Shown: piece by piece, positions 60,835-64,000 of the stretch
Layout of the letters: the number at the start of each line of letters is the position of its first letter
How positions within the stretch are numbered: the stretch's first letter is position 1
Assembly (NCBI RefSeq): GCF_013300825.1
Contig: NZ_JAAIMY010000002.1
Span: forward strand, 124,001 to 188,000
Origin: Blautia wexlerae
GTDB taxonomy: Bacteria > Bacillota > Clostridia > Lachnospirales > Lachnospiraceae
DNA length: 64,000 nt
Direction of reading: 5' to 3'
Notes under the pieces: generated by a model
Databases searched by the model: none
What the model was told of the DNA's origin: nothing
What the model saw: the letters and a program-made list of their open reading frames with translations, nothing else
Program-made: the position numbers and the translations under genes

Positions 60835-62121
60835 ATGGGTATTCTGATTCAGGGAGGACGCATCGTGGATGCGGCTACTGACACTGATAAGAAAGGCGAT
60901 ATTTATCTGGAAGACGGAGTGATCACTGAAATCGGTGAGAAACTTAAAATAAAAGATAACGGTGACAGAGTAATAGATGCGAAGGGTTGTCTGGTAATGC
61001 CGGGATTGATTGATCTTCATGTTCATTTCAGAGATCCGGGACAGACGGAGAAGGAGGATATAGAGACAGGTTCCAGGGCTGCTGCCAGAGGTGGTGTGAC
61101 AACGGTTGTTGCAATGCCGAATACAACACCGGTAATTGACAGTCCGGACCGTGTAAACTATGTGCATAATAAAGCAAAACAGCTTTCCGGCATTCATGTA
61201 CTTCAGGCTGGTGCCATTACGCAGGGAGAGAAAGGCCAGGAACTTTCCGATATCGAAGGAATGGTAAAAGCCGGAATCCCGGCATTGTCTGAGGATGGTA
61301 AATCTGTTATGAATACCAGGCTCTGCAAAGAGGCCATGGAAGTGGCAAAGAAATTCAATGTTCCGATTTTTGCACACTGTGAAGATATTGATCTGCGCGG
61401 AGATGGATGCATGAATGATGATGAAAATGCAAGGAGGCTGGGATTGCCTGGTATCTGCAATGCGGTTGAGGATGTGATCGCAGCGAGAGATATTCTTCTT
61501 GCCAGAGAGACAGGTGCGAGACTGCATCTGTGCCATTGTTCCACAGAAGGCGTTGCAAAGATGATGGAGATCGTGAAAGAAGAGGGACTGGACAATATCA
61601 CGGCAGAGGTTTGCCCGCACCATTTTATCCTTACTTCCGATGATATTAAATGTGATGACCCGAATTATAAGATGAACCCTCCTCTTCGTATGAAGAAGGA
61701 TGTGGATGCGCTGATTCAGGGACTGAAAGATGGTTCCTTTAAAGTGATCAGTACAGATCATGCACCTCATGCAGTACCGGAGAAGACGGGCTCCATTCGA
61801 AATGCAGCTTTTGGAATTGTGGGGATTGAGACAAGCTTTGCATTGTCCTATACTGCACTTGTAGAAACGGGAATTCTTACGATCTCACAGCTTATTGAGA
61901 AAATGAGCTGGAATCCGGCACAGATTCTGGGAAGCGACAGAGGTACAATCCAGAAGGGGCATCCGGCAGACATTGTCATTGCAGACATTGATCACGAATA
62001 TAAAATAGATAAAAATGAATTTGCTTCCAAAGGACACAACACACCATTTGACGGATGGAAAGTAAAGGGGAAAATCCTCTATACAATCTGTGATGGAAAA
62101 GTTGTGTACCAGAATGCATAA
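60835..62121 (+). CDS. pyrC: Dihydroorotase
   Basis: 428 residues, type I dihydroorotase of the amidohydrolase superfamily. It cyclises carbamoyl aspartate to dihydroorotate in pyrimidine synthesis. Metal and active-site residues: DLHVHFRDPGQ, FAHCED, HLCHCST and the catalytic Asp in STDHAPH; AEVCPHHF is also conserved. I chose ATG 60835 with GGGAGAG 7 nt upstream; a frame-open start at 60811 is not preceded by a ribosome site. First gene of the pyrC-pyrF-pyrK-pyrD operon. Confidence 0.95.
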   Translation: MGILIQGGRIVDAATDTDKKGDIYLEDGVITEIGEKLKIKDNGDRVIDAKGCLVMPGLIDLHVHFRDPGQTEKEDIETGSRAAARGGVTTVVAMPNTTPVIDSPDRVNYVHNKAKQLSGIHVLQAGAITQGEKGQELSDIEGMVKAGIPALSEDGKSVMNTRLCKEAMEVAKKFNVPIFAHCEDIDLRGDGCMNDDENARRLGLPGICNAVEDVIAARDILLARETGARLHLCHCSTEGVAKMMEIVKEEGLDNITAEVCPHHFILTSDDIKCDDPNYKMNPPLRMKKDVDALIQGLKDGSFKVISTDHAPHAVPEKTGSIRNAAFGIVGIETSFALSYTALVETGILTISQLIEKMSWNPAQILGSDRGTIQKGHPADIVIADIDHEYKIDKNEFASKGHNTPFDGWKVKGKILYTICDGKVVYQNA

Positions 62122-62154
62122 AAATACCATATCAATATTTAGGAGGAAAGACTC

Positions 62155-63081
62155 ATGATCAACAAACTTATTGAAAACATTAAAAAAACAAATGCTCCTA
62201 TCGTAGTAGGACTGGATCCAATGCTTAACTATATCCCACAGCATATTCAGCAGAAAGCTTTTTCTGAACTGGGTGAGACATTAGAGGGAGCAGCAGAAGC
62301 AATCTGGCAGTATAACAAAGGAATCGTAGACGCAGTCAGTGACCTGATTCCTGCAGTGAAACCACAGATTGCAATGTATGAGCAGTTTGGCATTCCGGGA
62401 TTAATGGCATATAAGAGAACCGTCGATTACTGTAAAGAAAAAGGTCTGATAATTATTGGTGATATTAAACGTGGCGATATTGGTTCAACATCCGCTGCAT
62501 ATGCAGTAGGACATCTTGGAAAGGTTCAGGTAGGAAGTAACAAAATTGCAGGCTTTGATGAAGATTTTGCAACTGTAAATCCATATCTTGGTTCCGATGG
62601 CGTAAAACCGTTTATCGATGTATGCAAAGAAGAGAACAAAGGTATCTTCGTACTTGTAAAAACATCCAACCCGTCCAGCGGAGAATTTCAGGACAGGATC
62701 ATTGACGGACGTCCGCTTTATGAGTGGGTTGGAGAGAAGGTTGCCCAGTGGGGAGAAGAACATATGGGAAACGGCTACAGCTATGTAGGCGCTGTAGTAG
62801 GTGCAACTTATCCGGAAATGGGAAAAACTCTCCGTAAGATCATGCCGAAAACCTTCATCCTGGTACCTGGATATGGTGCGCAGGGCGGAAAAGGTGCCGA
62901 TCTTGTTCATTTCTTTAATGAAGACGGACTTGGTGCGATCGTTAACTCCTCCAGAGGAATCATTGCAGCTTACAAACAGGAAAAATATGCTTCCTTTGGT
63001 GAATTAAATTATGCAGATGCATCCCGTCAGGCGGTAAAAGATATGATCGAAGACATCAGTACTGCTTTAAATAATCGCTAG
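62155..63081 (+). CDS. pyrF: Orotidine 5'-phosphate decarboxylase (long type)
   Basis: 308 residues, longer than the usual 230 and typical of the type 2 (actinobacterial/clostridial) PyrF family. It converts OMP to UMP. VGLDPMLNYIP at the N-terminus, catalytic IIGDIKRGDIGST near residues 100-112, and PGYGAQGGKGADL near the C-terminus are diagnostic. TTTAGGAGGAAAG precedes the start. It follows pyrC by 33 bp and precedes pyrK by 10 bp. Confidence 0.95.
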   Translation: MINKLIENIKKTNAPIVVGLDPMLNYIPQHIQQKAFSELGETLEGAAEAIWQYNKGIVDAVSDLIPAVKPQIAMYEQFGIPGLMAYKRTVDYCKEKGLIIIGDIKRGDIGSTSAAYAVGHLGKVQVGSNKIAGFDEDFATVNPYLGSDGVKPFIDVCKEENKGIFVLVKTSNPSSGEFQDRIIDGRPLYEWVGEKVAQWGEEHMGNGYSYVGAVVGATYPEMGKTLRKIMPKTFILVPGYGAQGGKGADLVHFFNEDGLGAIVNSSRGIIAAYKQEKYASFGELNYADASRQAVKDMIEDISTALNNR

Positions 63082-63091
63082 GAGGCATGAA

Positions 63092-63880
63092 ATGAGCGAA
63101 AAGACAAGAGAAATCTGCACTGTTGTAAGTCAGGAGAGCATTGGTGCAGGCATTTACAGTATGTGGATCCAGACTGACAGAATTGCCGCAGATGCGAAAC
63201 CGGGACAGTTTGTATCTCTTTATACAAATGATAAATCCAAAATTCTTCCCAGACCGATCAGTCTTTGCGAGATTGACAAAGAAAATGGTCGTCTTCATCT
63301 GGTTTACCGAGTGACAGGACAAGGAACCGGAACTGATGAATTTTCACAGATGAAAGCAGGAGATACCATTCCGGTACTGGGACCTCTGGGAAACGGCTTC
63401 CCTGTAGAGAAGGCTGAGGGGAAAACGGTTTTCCTTATGGGTGGTGGAATCGGTGTTCCTCCAATTTTGGAACTTGCAAAGCAGATGAAATGTGAGAAAA
63501 AACAGATCATTGCAGGATACAGGGACTGTCATACGTTCCTCAGAGAGGAATTTGAGGCGGCGGGAACACTTTATATTGCCACAGAGGATGGCAGTGTGGG
63601 AACAAAAGGAAATGTTATGGACGCTATCAGAGAGAATGCTCTGGAAGCGGACATGATCTATGCCTGCGGACCAACTCCGATGCTTCGTGCAATCAAGAAA
63701 TATGCCGAAGAAAATGGGATTGAATGTTATATTTCCCTGGAGGAACGTATGGCATGCGGAATTGGTGCCTGCCTTGCCTGCGTGTGCAAATCCAGGGAAA
63801 AAGATGCACACAGTAATGTGAATAATAAGAGAATCTGCAAGGATGGCCCGGTATTTCTTTCTACGGAGGTGGAAATCTGA
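63092..63880 (+). CDS. pyrK: Dihydroorotate dehydrogenase electron transfer subunit
   Basis: 262 residues. PyrK carries FAD and a 2Fe-2S cluster and passes electrons from dihydroorotate (through PyrD) to NAD+. FAD-binding segment KILPRPISLCEID, the NAD-binding GGGIGVPPILELAKQM, and cysteines in MACGIGACLACVCKSREK plus a later CKDGPVF make the cluster. AGGAGGC precedes the start. Its stop overlaps the pyrD start (ATGA), so both subunits are made together. Confidence 0.95.
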   Translation: MSEKTREICTVVSQESIGAGIYSMWIQTDRIAADAKPGQFVSLYTNDKSKILPRPISLCEIDKENGRLHLVYRVTGQGTGTDEFSQMKAGDTIPVLGPLGNGFPVEKAEGKTVFLMGGGIGVPPILELAKQMKCEKKQIIAGYRDCHTFLREEFEAAGTLYIATEDGSVGTKGNVMDAIRENALEADMIYACGPTPMLRAIKKYAEENGIECYISLEERMACGIGACLACVCKSREKDAHSNVNNKRICKDGPVFLSTEVEI

Positions 63881-64000
63881 TGGATATGAGTGTAAATATT
63901 GCCGGCGTAGAGTGGAAAAATCCGGTAACAGTGGCATCCGGAACCTTTGGTTCAGGAGCAGAATTTGCTGATTATGTAGATATTAATAAGCTGGGAGCAG
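63880..64000 (+). CDS. pyrD: Dihydroorotate dehydrogenase catalytic subunit (3' end outside window)
   Basis: Only the first 40 residues are in the window: MDMSVNIAGVEWKNPVTVAS, then GTFGSGAEFADYVDINKLGA. This is the opening of class 1B PyrD, where NPVTVASGTFG lies at the FMN-binding edge of the TIM barrel. ATGA overlap with pyrK and GGAGG upstream fix the start. Partner of PyrK in the NAD-dependent enzyme. Confidence 0.93.
   Translation, partial: MDMSVNIAGVEWKNPVTVASGTFGSGAEFADYVDINKLGA

Noticed and set aside
60793-61770. Minus-strand open frame of 325 codons opposite pyrC
   Set aside because: Shadow of a conserved gene; product is Cys/His/Ile-rich and matches no family.
1-64000. CRISPR array, rRNA operon, replication origin or prophage
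   Set aside because: No regularly spaced repeats, no rRNA sequence, no DnaA-box cluster and no phage structural genes were seen on either strand.

Overview
The window looks like a chromosomal segment of a low-to-mid GC, spore-lineage gut Firmicute of the Lachnospiraceae, most likely Blautia or a close relative. The reasons are a GH31 alpha-glucosidase very like the one described from Blautia (Ruminococcus) obeum, a mini-RNase III/RlmB/SigH block in Bacillota order, many CUT1 sugar transport and glycosidase genes, and strong AGGAGG Shine-Dalgarno sites with sigma-A promoters. No phage, conjugative element, insertion sequence transposase or CRISPR array was seen.

Layout. 1-8.2 kb: end of a LysR regulator, phosphoketolase (minus strand), amylomaltase (malQ), a small DUF3877-like protein, pyruvate kinase and a DUF6198/YczE-like membrane protein. 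8.2-11.2 kb: an AT-rich decay zone holding a wrecked CUT1 sugar permease, an intact but orphaned Gfo/Idh oxidoreductase and about 1.2 kb without a credible gene. 11.2-25.7 kb: an alpha-mannoside/glycan utilisation locus, made of a YesM/YesN-type two-component system with its own anchored binding protein, a CUT1 binding protein and two permeases, a GH38 alpha-mannosidase, a PfkB kinase, a GH4 enzyme and a zinc-motif-less ROK kinase. 25.8-30.5 kb: tcdA (tRNA modification), a rhodanese/PP-loop fusion, and larB-larC (nickel-pincer cofactor). 30.6-36.7 kb: GH31 (minus), Na+/alanine symporter, trmO, aspartate kinase. 37-41 kb: an XPD/DinG-like helicase with an N-terminal nuclease-like domain, and a secreted class A beta-lactamase-fold protein with wall-binding-like repeats. 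41.1-46.2 kb: AraM-type glycerol-1-phosphate dehydrogenase, ispF, cysS, mrnC, rlmB, sigH. 46.3-50 kb: tRNA-Thr, a tiny toxin/antisense RNA locus, a Uma2 protein, glnS and an acidic membrane-anchored protein. 50-60.6 kb: maf, two HAD phosphatases, a surface protein, htpG behind a perfect CIRCE element, a free-standing Spo0A DNA-binding domain, a DUF5721-like protein, a DegV protein and a cold-shock protein. 60.8-64 kb: the pyrimidine operon pyrC-pyrF-pyrK-pyrD, cut by the window end.

The most interesting items are (1) a compact locus at 46.68-46.98 kb with the full architecture of a par/Fst type I toxin-antitoxin module: a 29-residue hydrophobic ORF, a convergent antisense RNA, a shared bidirectional terminator and a 16-nt direct repeat; and (2) a family of short (about 55-80 nt) intergenic repeats with related ends, six copies in this window, two of which bracket the GH31 gene. 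Several genes in the window act on tRNA position 37 or its neighbourhood (tcdA, trmO, TtcA-like), and several sugar genes suggest growth on host or dietary glycans through phosphoketolase and glycolysis.
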